DNA from: Himantopus leucocephalus
Lineage: Eukaryota; Chordata; Aves; Charadriiformes; Recurvirostridae
Assembly (NCBI GenBank): GCA_003993805.1
Contig: RSEF01000003.1
Coordinates: 57,310,897 to 57,374,896 of the forward strand
DNA: 64,000 nt
Direction: 5' to 3'
Shown: positions 40,101 through 55,100 of the stretch, piece by piece
Layout: each line of letters starts with the position of its first letter
Numbering within the stretch: the stretch's first letter is position 1
Made by a program: the position numbers and the translations under genes
Notes under the pieces: generated by a model
What the model was told of the DNA's origin: nothing
What the model saw: the letters and a program-made list of their open reading frames with translations, nothing else
The model's database searches: none

Positions 40101-43100
40101 TCTTCTCCCAGCTCTTGCTGCAATCTCTGTAATTCTTATCAGAGTTGGTTCAAAATATTCTTGTAATAACTGCTGCTGGGTTCCTTTGGTCAGAATGTCA
40201 CTGCTACCATTTGTTTATGCAACAGGAACAACTGAAAAATTGTAAATGACCAACTTACCATCAACTGTTTCTAGACCAAAAATCATTACTGTTCCTAGTA
40301 ATGCTGTTCCTCTCATAAGCATCCCCTATAACAGATGTAATTATGCTTACAGTAAAAGCAATGCTGCAGTGTATAGTTACGAGTACTCTGGCAACGATTT
40401 ACACCGAGGCAGTGGGTAAATGTCATTCTCAAGTGCATTACCAGTGCCAGCAGCTGTAAAGTCGAGGTGTCAACAACAGAGAAGCGGATACCAAGTCTTT
40501 TGGCTTTAGTAACAGTATAATGAAATATATTTTGAACATCTGTCTCCAAACACCATGCAACGCCTTTAAATTTGTTTCTGCGAGGAAGGCTTAATGGCTT
40601 ACTTGATACAATTATACTGGTGAAACTGCTGCATGTACACTTTTAATGCAATATCAGAATTGGTTTGCTCAGTTTGTATCACAATCAAAGTGGAGAAAAG
40701 CATCCATCTCTTGGGATGAGAATGTGGCAGGAGGGAAGGGAATAGGCAAAGGCTTGCATAGTTAGTGTAAATGTAACCATTCACTCTGGCTTTGTTGTGG
40801 AGAGCCAGGATGTATTAGTGTTGTGTCTGTTACAGATACCTTAATGAAATTTGTAGTGATTACAGAAATGCATGTGAGGTCATGGAAATAATTAGGCTAT
40901 TTGTGCCTCTTCTTTCACTTTTGTGGTTTACCACAAACATTTTATAGTATGTTTCCTGGGACATCATTTCTTTCTTACTTCCTCCCCAGGCAACCTCTAC
41001 CTAAATTTAGGGCCATGTTTTCCCATGTCTTGGCACGTCAGGAATGGTTAAAAAAATAAACCCATGCACTGTTATGCTCTTCTACCTTAAGCAGCTCTGG
41101 ACACCTTTCCCATCAGGGTCGTGGTCCTGAGCCTGCCCAGAGCATCACTGTTGCCATACACCCTCACCCGCAGAGGGAGCAGCCCACTGCTGAAGGGCTG
41201 CCACTAGCCAAGGCACAGACAGAAGCAATTCTAAGGTCTACTTTGCAGTTACAGTTTGAGTTCCCCTGCAAAAAAATTGAGGTCTAACAACCCAGTTTAC
41301 TTTTGGAAAGAAAACAAATAGTGAACTTCAGTTGCTTTTTCAATGTCTGGCCTTTCAAAATTCTTTGTGAAGTTCTCAGTATTAAAACTGTGATAAACAA
41401 AGTCTAGTAATAATAAATGCATGCTGGTATCAGTCCTTACGCTGTGGCTTAAGCAGGATTTGTTTTCCTTCATTCTCTAAACAGAAGCTGCTATGGGCCT
41501 CTTCCCATGCAGCAGACACTCCCATGATAAACTTTGACTTCCACCAATTTGCAAAAGGTGGGAAAACTGAGAAACTGGAAAATTTGCTGGGGCCTCAGCT
41601 GAAGTTGCACTGGGAAGAATTTGGAATCTTCACAAAGGGCGAGAATGTAAGTCCACGGTGAGTGTCCCTGCCCCTCTGTCCCAACGTAGCCAGGCACCAC
41701 CTGTCCTGGCCTTCCCAGGTTTCTTGCTGTATTTGGACCCTAAGTGTAAATGATCATCTTGAAATAAAATTTTGAGACAAAGTGTAGTCTTGGTGCTAAA
41801 TAGATTATTTGGCTTAACTGCATCTCCATTGTTTAGAATCTGCAAAATTACCAGTGCGTGGATTTGCTAATACAGTGTTGCAGATGTAGTCAAGTAATTA
41901 GATATGTTAATGGAATACATTGTGCACAGTGTGCTTGCACTGTCAAAATGTGGGTGGGTGTATTCAGGCTGAACATTTGATGATCTTATTCAATCAACTT
42001 ATGATTCAAAGCTATTTTAAAATATACCTTTTTTTCCTTCCTCCTCTTGTGTTTGGTTACCAAAGTCTGCAGACAGGTACTTTTCGAATGAATTGTTTGG
42101 ACTGCCTGGATCGCACTAATAGTGTACAGTCCTTCATTGCACTGGAGGTGAGTTTGTCAGAGGACCTTTCACCGATGTCTGTACTGTATACATTGTCTGT
42201 TCCACGGGAAATCCAGGAAAGAGGGCATAAGACTCAGTTATACAAGTCTGTCTTGCCAGCTCTATGATACAGAATAGTGGTGGCTGGAATACTTAAACTG
42301 AAGATAAAAAGCAAAAACACATTCAACAACAGTGGTGGTGGTGTTTTTTCTCTTTCTGCACCTAATCCAGATCCTGCTAACTCAATTAGAGAGCCTTGGG
42401 TTGAACTCTAAATCTATAGTTGAGCGCTTCGTGGAATCCTACAAAGTGATGTGGACTCTCAATGGTCATAATCTGAGCAGAGTATTTACTGGCAGTCGTG
42501 CCCTTGAGGGGAAGCACAAGGTAAAGAAAAATGGCAAAGCTGTTTGTTCACCAGTAAAGAAAATGTCCAACTGTAATGAATTTACTCTTCAGTGTCACTT
42601 GCACTGATGATTCCTGTCTGATGTAGGTTGGGAAACTCAAGGATGGTGCCCGCTCTGTGTCTCGCACCATTCAGTCAAATTTCTTTGATGCAGTAAAGCA
42701 GGAAGCTATCGAGTTGCTGCTCATGGGTGACTTTTTCAGTGAGGAGTATGCGGACAAGGGCAAGATGCTCATGGACCACACTGCACTGCTGGGTAAGGCC
42801 AGTGGAAATCTTTCACTTTTCTTTTGCGTCTGTTTTTAGCTGTCAGGTATAAGCAATTGCACCCTTTTGAAAAAACCAATAAATAAGCTACTTTTGCAGA
42901 AATCTGTGGTTTAAAACATTGCTTTCAAGTGACCATAGCACAACTTTTTGTGTTTTAATTCCATTGTGCTTATTTCTCATATTTTGTTTTGTACTTCTGA
43001 GAATGTTTGTCTGCTCTTTGATGATATTCTCCTCTGACAGTTTAGAGGAGTTGGACCAGAATGAAAGATTTTAGGGCTATATTCCCAGTCTGGTCCTGTC

Positions 43101-46100
43101 TGAGTTTGTTTTGAGGAAGTCTCTTGAGCTTAGATTTTTTTATCTCCTTATTTTTGACACAGCAGTTAAAAACAGTTTGCACATGCATTTAGCCATTTGG
43201 ATCTTTAAAGGCACGTTTACGTTGTCATGTTGGTTCATTCCCTGTTTTACTCCAGGGCCCTGGTAGTCCACAACATATACACGTTTGTTTGCACCCATCT
43301 GGAGTAAAGCAACTTAACTCTCTCTGAGAAGGTACTTGTGTGCAAAATATAGGATAATTGCACCCACAAGCAGTATTCGGTGGTCAGTTTGCTCCAGAGA
43401 ACTACTGGATTTTAATAGGGTAGACATGAACCTTTCAGCACCACTTCAATCCTGGGCCTGTTTCCTGATTTGGACCACCAGGAAAATATAGATAGCTTCT
43501 CTATGCCTGACTGCCAATGCAAATCAGGTAGTGAAAGATTAAGGTTACCACAGTTGCTCACACAAAGAAAGCACACTGCTAATCTTCTATACTCATCAAA
43601 AATAAGTGAATATAGCAGTTTCCTGTGAGGACTTCTGACCAGGCTAGAGAGCCATCACAGTGCTAGTTTTGGACTGATGTGAGACTGTGCTGCTCTCCGC
43701 CTTTCCCTCCACACTCTAAACTTCTTAGGGCTTCAGTCTGAGTCATAACTTGTGACATGCTTGATCACTGTCAGCTAAACTGAAAAGAATAAGGGAGAAA
43801 AAAGAATTTGTGTATTACTTGAAGAAGTGAAGGAAAATGTATGCTGAAAGTGAGTGACCAGCCCTTCACAAGCTTTCAAAGGGTGACTGGTTTCTGGAAG
43901 AGAACTTGCTGATGTCAACCCCAGTTATCTTGTAGTTATTGCCACTGCAATTGGAGTTACTCCTTATTTTGTGTTGTTGCTGTTAGGGTAATGTCATTAT
44001 TTCACAGTGACTGTTTCGCTGCTGTCTGTATCTTTCTGTCCTTTTGCGGCACATTCTTCTTTTACACACCTTCTTTCTTCCCTCTTCCGTCAGTAACTCC
44101 AAGTATTTTGAAGGCCATGTCAGAACGTCAGTTTGAATTCACCAGCTTCAAGCGTATTCGTGTTGCCACGGGAACCTGGAACGTGAATGGGGGGAAGCAG
44201 TTTCGAAGCAACATCCTCGGTACCAGCGAGCTGACAGACTGGCTGCTGGATTCTCCCAAGCTGTCTGGAGTTTCTGAATTTCAGGGTAAGACTTCACAGT
44301 CAAAACGTGTAAGCAGTATTTGCTGGCATTTCTAGAGTCAGTGAGTTGGGACACAAGATTTGACCAGCTGCTCCTTTCAAAGGCAATGGAAGGCATTTTC
44401 TGTCAGTTCTTAGGGCTGTACTCAGCTCCGTGTAGACTCATGCTGCCTCCCTGTCACAGTGGAATGGTGTGTGAAGGCCTCCGAGCAGTCAGAGCAACTC
44501 CTGAGTCTATACCATGTGACTGTTTTGAACCTTCAGCAGGTCAGAATTCAGAGGTCTCTTTCACGCCATTGTGGGGTATATCTGCCTATTCTGCATCCCA
44601 TATTTCATTTTCTTCATCCATATCTGTGTTCTCTGTTCTTCATTGTGAGCAAAAGTTACATGCTTAGGTGCCCTCAGAATGTCTCCTTGGTCTTTATCTG
44701 GAGCTAAGCATATCTGTACAGTCTGGACTCTGAGATTGTCTGGAAATGTTACTGTCAAAGTCTTCAGACAAAATGATTTATTTTGTTGAAGGCAATTTCC
44801 TTTTTTTTAGCAGTATAGAAAGCTCTTGTGCTTGTGGCTTGCTTAAATTGGCTGCTGAATTTGTTATTTACAGCGCAAGGTCAGGTATTGTAATAGATTT
44901 ACAGATTTTATTAAGGAAAATGAAAAGTCAATGTTCTGTCATTTAAAAATTGAGTGGTTGTAAACTATAGCAAAACCTGTGCTTTCATTGTTACAGTGGA
45001 ACATTCAGCTTCCTGCAGGCATCACAGGGATAGTCCTGTGCCTAACCTTGAAGCTCAGGAATTCATTTCTCAAAACTTGGCTACTTACACAAGTTGTCTC
45101 ATTTGAACCCTTAGTGCTTGAGCACATGGATATGTGATTAGGTGCAGACCACTGTACTCTGAGCAGCTTAGGTGGGTGATTGGTCCAGTCTGTTTCAGAA
45201 ACAGTTTAGATATGTTAGCACATGACTATGCCCATGATATTAATATTTGTTGAGAGCCCGTCATGTGCTAGCCTTGCCAGGCCTTCCCCTGAGAGAACCA
45301 GAGGAGCAGGACTACACGCTACAGGCAACCGTAACGTTATAGGTCTAAGCAGCTTCTGGAAGAGAGCTGAGTTATGTGAATGGGCAGAGCTAGGGTACAA
45401 CCATGCAAATGTCTTTGTTCGTGTTAATGTCAGTGCAGTACCTACACAAATAAGAAAGTGTTCAAAGACAAATATCCAAAATTATTAATGGGAAATACAC
45501 ATGTGATAGTGCCTGTCATGTTAAGCCAGTAAAGGAGGCTTGCTGTCATGTGCTAGTTTCACCCTTGTGTCTAGAGAGAGTTGCTGCATATTTTACTTTT
45601 CTTTCTGTTCTTATTTTCTGAGGCAGATCTGATTTAGATTCCTATGGTTGTCTACTATTTAGGTCTTCATGTTGAATTAAGTTACTATTACCTTGGCCGT
45701 ATGACAGCTTTAAAAAAATAAAATCCCTTTAGGCAACGGACAGACCTGATGGGTCAACAGATATGCCTCACACAATTATATGAGAGCACTTGATCTTCAG
45801 TGTTTTACCAGGGTAATATCCACAGGCCTGGGCCAGGGAAGGGAGGGTCACTGCTCTAAAGTGACCTAACCTAACCTTAAGTGCAAGTGATCTAAGAAGG
45901 ACTCGGAAGAAAAGAAGAAACTTCGAAGGTTTCCTTAAACTAGTAGATAAATTTACTAAAGGCATTGAGGTGGAAGTGACACACTCATGTGTGGACAGTA
46001 AGTTCAGTTACACAGGAATCAGTGTCGGAAAGGAAAAACATGTTTGATAAAATGACAAGTGGGTGAAAGATGGTGGGTAGTGAGATGTTGTGGCTTTAGT

Positions 46101-49100
46101 GATGAGTGGGGTGAGGGAGAGAGAACATTGAATATTTTCACATCTTAACATTGCTACAATATAATACTCTGTTCTGAACTGCTTCCTGCAAGAGAGCTGG
46201 AGACCAACTGGTGGGAGAAAAGCAGGAAAAAATTTCAGAGGAACTGCAGGGGTTGTTTTGTGAGATTAGATTAAAGGAGCTATGAATATGTATAGCTTGG
46301 CAGGGGACACACGAGATAGAACTACAGAAATGATCTTTGACAGAAATTAGAAAACAAGTCATTAGAAGAAACAACAAAATAGTAACTCTTGTATGACTTT
46401 TCCCTCTTGCCAACAGATGATGATAACTGCCCTCCTGACATATTTGCAGTGGGGTTTGAAGAGATGGTTGAATTAAGCGCAGGAAATATTGTGAATGCCA
46501 GGTAGGTGAAAAAAAACCCCAAAATAACAAAAAAAACCAATCCACAACTCAAAACAGAAAAACCCAAACCCCAAAAGAGCACCCTCTCCCCTAAAGGAAC
46601 CAGCCAAACAAAAGCCTCCAGAGTTGTTCTTCTTTATGGTCAGATGTATAGAATACTTCCTTCCAAGTCTGTTGCTTGTAATCATAGCTGGGAATATGTT
46701 TGCCATTAACAAATGGCAGTGGGATGGTGTTGAAACTGCTGATTCTCTGTGAACTTCTGTATAGTAGAATACCCTGTGTTTTCTAAGTCTCTTAAGTCTT
46801 ATGCTGGCAGAGTGGAATTCAGATGGTTGATATTGATTTAATGCTTGTCCTTAAATCCCTCTCTGATGTTGGAAAAAATGTGCTTAGTGACTGCAAACAT
46901 AATTGGCATTCATGTGGGAATTCTAAAATGAACAAAATGTCCTGTCGCTAATTGTATTTGTGAAAATTATGGCTAGGAGAAAGAGTTAAAGGCAAAGCCC
47001 GAGCTTGGCATGTCAGCATGTACAGTAGGCTGTGGTGTATACCAGTCCTTTTGAATCTGAATCAGGGTGGAACCCTGAAGATAATGTTTCCAGTGCTGAT
47101 TCATCAGGCTGACCAGTTAGTTGTCTGTTTTGGGAGTGGCAAGTTACAGCAGTGCGTAGCATGGCTGCGGGCTGGCAGTATATCTGCATGTATCAGTAGA
47201 CTTTGGAGATAAGAAAAAGCTAGGTCTGCAGAAGCGAAGGTATATGCACACCCACAAACCTTCAGCTAAGAACAGCTGACAGCTGTGAGCAGCCAGTCGT
47301 CTCCCAGTCAGAGAAGATCCAGAGATCTCCTCTTCACTGCGAACACAAGAAATCTTACAAGTTGTGAGACTGACGTGGATTTTTGTTTTTATGGTTATGA
47401 TTACTGCAATCAGCTTCCAGTTATCCCCAGTGAATAGGGGTATCAAATATCATGTGAGCATGGATCTTTCTAAGCACAGTAGACAAAATCCCGCTTGCGT
47501 CCGGAAGCAGGATTTGTGTGCTGTGCCTGGGCGCATTGACCCTGCTAACTCTGGGCTGACTCACAAGGAGGTATTATCTGTCTCTGCCATGCATGCTACA
47601 GCACTTCCAGTTCTACAGCCTAATGGGATGTCTGTAAACCTAAGGTACAGTTAATATGCTCATTTTACCGACTCTATGTGGTTTGTTTTGGTTCCATTCA
47701 ATGATTTTATGTTTGTTCCAGTACAACGAATAGAAAAATGTGGGGAGAGCAGCTTCAAAAAGCTATTTCCAGGACTCATCGCTACATTCAGCTGACATCA
47801 GCTCAACTTGTTGGTGTTTGTCTTTTCATCTTTGTACGACCATATCACGTCCCCTTCATCAGGTAAAAAAACCACAAAACAAAAACAAAACAAAACAAAA
47901 AACCCAACCTGTTTGTCTTCAGTAATATCTACTGTTGGAGTGTGGCCAGAGAGGGTGGGAGTGATTTTTCAGCTTGGTGGGAATCATGCAAACCTGGTTT
48001 CTAGTATCTACTCAGTGTGGGAGAGAGGCATGTTTCCAGGCAGCAGTAGTCTGGAGTCCATCATTCATCCTGGCAAAGGCCAGGCAGCCCCAATACCTTC
48101 TTCCAGTTCAGCTGAGAAGCCGGGCATGCTCTAGGTGGGCAGTTAGGGTGTAGCACCTTAGGTGCTGTCTTTCTGGAAAAGGAATGACCTGAGCTAGTAA
48201 GTCCAAGAGTGTTTGGAGCACCAAGTGAAGGCAAGTGCCTGCGTCTGCCTGAAGAGCAGGTTTTACCTTCTAACTCTTTCCTTAGTGTTTCCGTATGGAA
48301 ACAGTGCTGGCTCCAGGCGTGAAAAGAATGGTGGAAAAGGTGGAAAGGGGAGTGGGAGAAAGAGAGTTAATTTTGCCCCCTGATGTTTTATAGAATTGAG
48401 AGTTGTAAGGGACCATTTAGTGTTTGTCTCTCCGAGATGTCATAAGAGCCAGAACTATGTGCCTAGTTGGGAGGGTGCAGAGCTGTGTGTCCTCATCTTA
48501 CTAGCACCAATGTCCCTGGAGACTGACCAAACCCCTCTTGTCCCTGGAAGATTACCAAGCCACAGGGATATATCTGCATTAAAATGCCATTGCCGTGGGC
48601 AAGAATTATGCAGGCTAAGTGTAAATGGGTAGGATATGAATAATTAGCCAAAACTATCTTTGGGCATCTGTCTGACCTTCAAGTCTAGAGTGATCCAGAC
48701 AGTGCCCTTTACCCCATATTGGGACACTGATTGGCCACTGCATTTTGTGATTAAAATATTAAAAGCTGCCTCTTTCTTCCCTCTGACCTCATGTCTACTG
48801 AGAAGATCAGAGCAGAGTTTGTGCAACATCAAGTGCTGTGGGCTAAGCAGAGTAATGCAATCCAGGTAACCCTGATGGTCTTGCATTGCTGCCTTCCCAG
48901 TAATCTTTCTTAAACATGATTTTAAAAAATTATGTATTTTTGCTGGTACAAAGCAGTCAAGAGGAGAAGCATTTCTATCAGTTTTTGACTTTTCACCTGG
49001 CTTACAAGAAATTTGAGTAATCCAGCAGGAGTGCATGGTTTAAATGGAAATCAGAAGCAGAAGAGCACAGTGGCTCTGTTGCAGCTGTCATCTGCTAGGA

Positions 49101-52100
49101 ATTGGATGTAGCCCTTTGAAACTCAAGAGAAAAAGGGAAGGGTTTGATTTTAGTGACCAAGTTTCATCATTTAATGCTAATGTGCTGCTACATGTTATGT
49201 GAGCATAATCAAACCTAACCTGTACGCTCGTGTAGTTTTTTCCCATGTCTAGAAAAGGAAAACAAAAATGATCAGAAGTGCAAAAAAAGGCTTCTGTGCT
49301 TACAGAGACTGAAGAGATTAGAACAGAAGTTAGAGAACAGAGAAATAAAATGAGAGAATAGCTGAAGCTTATACGGCACTGGAAGGATTGATGAAATACA
49401 AGCAGTTGAATATACAGTGGGTTATCTCAGCATAACCTTTTGCCATGCATGCAAGTCAGATAAATATCAGTCAGCAGTTGGGTAGGCAGGCAGCAGGAAG
49501 GGAGAACTCATTAGAGTGAAACGTGCTTCTTTCGGAGTGCTTAAAACCCATCTTTTCATAGAAAACATCGATGGTCCTCTTTTTCCTCCCTGAGGGTGTC
49601 TTCTGGTGGTTTTCTGCAGTCAGAAAAAGAGAGGAAAATAAAGAGGGAGAAAAAAGATAGAAAAGATGTGGGGCGAAGAGAGAAGAAGATGAAGGAGGGC
49701 AAAAAGAGAGCCTGTAACGTCTTGCATCATTCAGATCCCAAATGCCTGACAATAACTCAAATAAGCCTTTGTGGTTTTCTGCCTGCCCCTTGCTTAAAGC
49801 CAGTAATATTCTAGTCCAGATCTGCTTGTCTTCTATCTGGAAAGTAAAATTTTCTCACTGGGAAGGACATGCATGGTGCTGGGGTTGGTTACAACAATGA
49901 TCTCATCATTTGCTTATTTGATCAGACAGGCATGCTTTAGTCTCAGAGTAGACTGGCTATCTGGGAGAAATTATCCTGCAAGCAGGTGGTCAGCTTTGCC
50001 AAGTCATCTTTCTGTAGTAAAGTGTATGCTAAGTATGACATTGAAATACTAAGTAATTAACAACATGGAGGCCCTAAGCAATTTGTCATCAGTACGGAAC
50101 TCATTTTAAGAGTTAGGTATAAATAGTTGTATCCAGTAATCACTGATTTTATTGCATCTGATTTAACAAATTATGGGTTATGATCTGTTGCTCTTTAACT
50201 GACTGAAAAATCCAACATCAACTGCGAGGTTTGGTTTCAACACATAATAACACTAATTAAATTGTTAACTGTCTGAAAAGCAGAATCCCATATGTTCAAA
50301 AGTAAAAGAAAACATAATAGTAAAATTAATCATTGTCACTATTTTAAAGATCATGGTAGAGGTAAACTTTAAAAGTATATTCTGTAGAAATTCCCAATAT
50401 TTCAGAAGTAATGTCCCTTCCAAACAATACAGCAATATGAGAAGAGCAGGAAAATACTTTCAAATAGTTTTATTTCTATACTATTGTATTATACTTAATT
50501 TGAAACCTAAGTACATGAACATCGTCAAGAAACTTTGCACCCTAAAAGATGGTGCCTAAAAGCAGTAAGCTTTCTGGATGGAAGAAGGTATGGCATTGTA
50601 AACTGCCTTTTCCTTTATGTTGCAAAGTTAATTGAATGTTTGTTCCTGCAGCCCTTTACTCTCTACTCTTTCTATTTTATTTTTTTTTAATACAGGGATG
50701 TAGCAATAGACACTGTGAAGACAGGAATGGGAGGAAAAGCTGGAAATAAAGGAGCAGTGAGCATTCGTTTTCAGTTCTATAGTACCAGTTTCTGCTTTAT
50801 ATGCAGTCACTTAACTGCTGGGCAGACTCAGGTGAAAGAAAGGAATGAAGATTATAAAGAAATCACACAGAAACTCAGCTTCCCAATGGTAAGTGTAGGT
50901 GTATGTATGCTAAAAACATTGGAGATAAAAGCTGTATCTTTACATTATGAAAGCTGCTCTCAGGCTGTCTTTGAGGACAGGTCATCAAAGAAGTCATCTC
51001 AGTGCCATGGAGAATGGGCATGAAAGAAAATGGTAAAGGAAATGTTTAAAAAAAAAAAAAGGAAGCATTTTTCACAGGAGACCAGATACCACCCAATATA
51101 GCACTTGCTTTACAAAAGTTATACGCCTTTCAAAAAATATAGTTGCCACCGTGCTTGAAAAGTCCTCGCCTTTGAGAAGTTTTCAAGTCGATCTTTCAGA
51201 ACAGCGCAATTTAACTGACAAATCTGTGAAGTCTCATGGATAAGATCTAGGTGACTGGTGTTAGAGCTGGACAGTATAACATTGATAACTCTTGCTGCCG
51301 CTTGTTAGTAAGGATTACTAAAAGACCATCCGTGCCACTTAGTACATCAGTGCTTTAGCTGCGCCTGCTTGGGTACGATGTATCAGTTCTTGGTCATTGA
51401 TATGGTACTTTCTGTTCCCTTCATTTTGTCCTCATGAGTGTGTCACTGTCAAGGAACTGCTGGCTTTTCTCAGTGTGGCAAGTAGGCACTATTGGTCTGT
51501 ATGAATAACTTTTCCCCTAAATCGTGTCAAGTCAATCACCCTAGTGTTTTGTTTCACACTTGTCACCTCAGGCCAGTAGATAACCCATAGGATTTGGCAG
51601 CAGTGCTTCTTTGCTTACCTTAATGTTGGTTGCTTTAATTTCCACAGTGGTTTCTTTCTCAGAGGTCCTAAACCAGGGAGAGAATAGACCAGTTTGTGTA
51701 TTCTGATTAGTCAGCAAAAAATGGCATTTAGGTTGCAAAGCATAAAATTTTAACTCCCTGTTGTTTGCAAGCTTTAGAGGCTTGGCACATGCAGCATATC
51801 AATCAGTTGTTTTATGTAAGAACTAATACTGACAGTCTGGGTGTCCTGCATAGAATATCTGTTCCAAATGGCCATAAAGTTGTGCTTGTGGTAGTTTTTC
51901 CTTCTAATACCTCATTAACTATTTTATGTCCTTTACATTTACAATACCTAAATGTACCTTGTGCTTATAATACATATAAAGAGTGCCCTCTAGTGCTGTG
52001 ACAGCTCTGGAACATATCCTGTACGAATCTCTGGGTTTTAGAGGTTTATAAGTTTAACTGAGGTAAAACAAACAAACAAAAAACAACAGACTGGTTAGAG

Positions 52101-55100
52101 ATAGGATGTTAAACTTAGAACTGGAGTGAATTTTCATTGACGTTTTATTTCAATACATTTACAAAACTATAACGTGCACATAAGATCAAATTTGGAGCTT
52201 GTTCTTACTCAGGACCTTTGTTGCTGAATGGGCTTCAGTACAAGAAGCACATTTTGTGTTATATTTAGAGTATGTAAATATATGTGTGTGAAATGTGTTA
52301 GGGAAACAAACATATATTTTTAATATTCATGATAACTAAATTGTGAATATAAAGCTGGCGTCCCAGCTTAGACATACCTTCAGGTAACAGGGGTCAGAGT
52401 CTGACACTCTTGTTTACGAAATTCAGCTCAGCGGGCTGCAAAAGACAGTGAAAGAACCATTCAATTTTAGCACAAGTTGGATTTTAACAAGTAGAATGTG
52501 ACAAGTAGGTCCTGTATTTAGTGATTCAGAGAGACGAAGTTGTGCATTTCAGTGCATTTAGAAGGTGTTGTCATGAATGTGATTTAACAGTAACAGTATT
52601 CTGTACCTCTAAACTAGGGGCGGAGCGTGTTCTCACATGACTATGTCTTCTGGTGTGGCGATTTTAACTATCGCATTGATCTAACATATGAGGAAGTCTT
52701 TTATTTTCTCAAACGTCAAGATTGGAAGACACTTTTGGAATTTGATCAACTACAACAGCAAAAATCCAGTGGAAAAGTAAGGCAGTGTGTCTCGTTTTCT
52801 TGAATACCTGCATGTTGGCTTGGTCTAATTCCTTGAGAGAGTGAAAAAGTTGCATTTTCAGACCCGTATTTGTAGTACATGAGTGTAGTAATTTGTTTAA
52901 AAATCAGAATGTTGGTTTTTTGCAAGAAAGTTGATATATCACAATGGCACCTACCTCATCCGTAACTTAATCGAAGAGATGGTATTTCTTTTCATAGATT
53001 TTTAAAGACTTCCATGAAGGGACTATTAATTTTGGACCAACATATAAATACGATGTTGGCTCAGAGGCTTATGATACGAGCGATAAGTGCAGAACCCCAG
53101 CTTGGACTGACAGAGTGCTTTGGTGGAGAAAGAAACTGCCTTTTGAAAAAACAGGTGCGTAGGGTCTTTCCTCCTTCTTTATCTGAAAGTTGTTTTAGAT
53201 TTCATCCAGAACCCACATAAGGGGATTAATCTAGTGAATGGTGAGGAAGGGAGTTAGTGAGTTATGGGGCGAGAACTGTCCCGTAGGCTTAGTCAAATTG
53301 CGGTGGCTTTACTCAAGCCGATGTTCTTTTGGCTTCACTGGAATAACTCGCAGAGATAGAGAGAGCCCTTCCTTCTTGAGCTTGTGAAGAAAGACTTCGT
53401 GCTACAGATTAAAAAGGTGCTGGGAGCTCACTGAGGAACTGAAAACAGTCCAGCTGTAGCAATCTAGAAATTATTCTGTTGCTTTTCAACAGAATCATCA
53501 GTCCACATAAAGTTCCCGTGTTATAATGGCTAGATGGTTATAACTGTTATCCTCAGTTAGATGTGTAAGCAGTTTTCTGTAGTTTCTTCTGCCTAGGTAG
53601 TTCTTAGGAATATTTCTGCTAGTATCTGGAATTGGGGGAGATTTCATTAATTAGGGCTTATAAAGTACTTTGAGATCATGAGGGGCCAGCAGAACAGAAG
53701 GGTTGTTTTAACTTCTTATTCAAAAGTTACAATAACAAAATAACAAATATTTCTTTGTATCTGGGGTCAGTTTACATAACCATTCTCTCAGTCTGCAGGT
53801 ACCTGTATCTCCCAATGTTTACAAAATCTGAACAAATTCATGTTAAAAGTGTAATTGCTGGAGAAGTCATTTGGCTTGTGCCTGCAGATGTGATTTTTCA
53901 CACGCCTGGGAACTACTGCTTGGAATCCAAGTCATACTATGAGTATGCTAAGTGTAAAAATCACAAAGCAAAACTAGGGCAATCAGAGAGTACATGTCAA
54001 TGTCTTACAGAGTTACTCACTCTTATTTAAAGAATGAAAAATAAAGTAAAATGAGGAGCTTAAACCATTGATAGACATGTAAGCTGGAAAAGAAAAACTG
54101 TATGAGACATAATAGGGAAGTTAAAACAGCCCTCTTGTCTTGGCTGCTTTCATTTTAGGAGAAAGAAAACCCTTCAGCATTTTCAATGCATATTCCTTAA
54201 TTTGCATGGCAAGGCTTGCCCCTGAGAGGACTTTAGTTGATGAAGTACACAACAGAATGTAAGACCTATCTAGCTGGTCTGCAAGAGCTGAGGCAGATTC
54301 CATTCTTTAGAGCTTGTAGGCCTCCCACAGCTAGCTCATGTGGGTTTATAACTGACCCCTTGTCTGTTCACCCACCTTCCAAGCTCTGCAAAGCTTTTCT
54401 AATTAGTTGCTGCCAGAGTTCCTTTCCTTTACTGCTGGTGTCAAGGATCTTCTGCCTCTCTGGTCTAATTCTTTTGCCTTGCTTCTCTTTGCTGCTATAG
54501 GTTAGAGGACTGTTCGCTTTCTGAGAAGAAAGTGTAGTCCCAGTGTGAATGATTAGGCAGAAATGCCATATTCCATATTAGCTCATTTTCAGCTCCACAG
54601 AAAAGAGAGAGTTATCCGTTAGCCCAAACAGTAACCTAAAAACTTTCCTGTTATTGACAGTAATGTAATATCTCACTCTAGCATAATGTCTGGAGCACTT
54701 TCTGTCATCTTAATGCATTGCAAAGGAAGTATTTGGAGGTTGGATTTGCATGGGGTTGTTTTCTCCTCTCTCTTGTATATTATTTCTCCAAACCCTGCAT
54801 ATTAGTCAGATTTGCAGTGTGTTTTGCAAGTACGATGTCTGTCTCTATGCTCAATAATGGGACAGGATGAAAAATACTAATACGACTGTCTGCCAACCCA
54901 GATTGTCCAGCTAATCGATTGGGTGACATTCAGGTTAACCATTTTGCAGGTATCTTATTCTAGTGATCTGCTATCTCTCTTGCACTCCCTGTCCTTTCTG
55001 TATTTTTTCCTAGTCTCTAACTCGTAAATTCTTCAGGATACAAGCTCTTCTTTGAATGGTGTATACAAGAACAAAAACCCCCCACCTCCCACTATGAGGG

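Noticed and set aside
48390..48420. CR1-like words (ATAGAATTGAG, AAGGGACC) in intron 14
   Set aside because: Only short words match, without the ordered CR1 3' end seen at 4086 and 18016.
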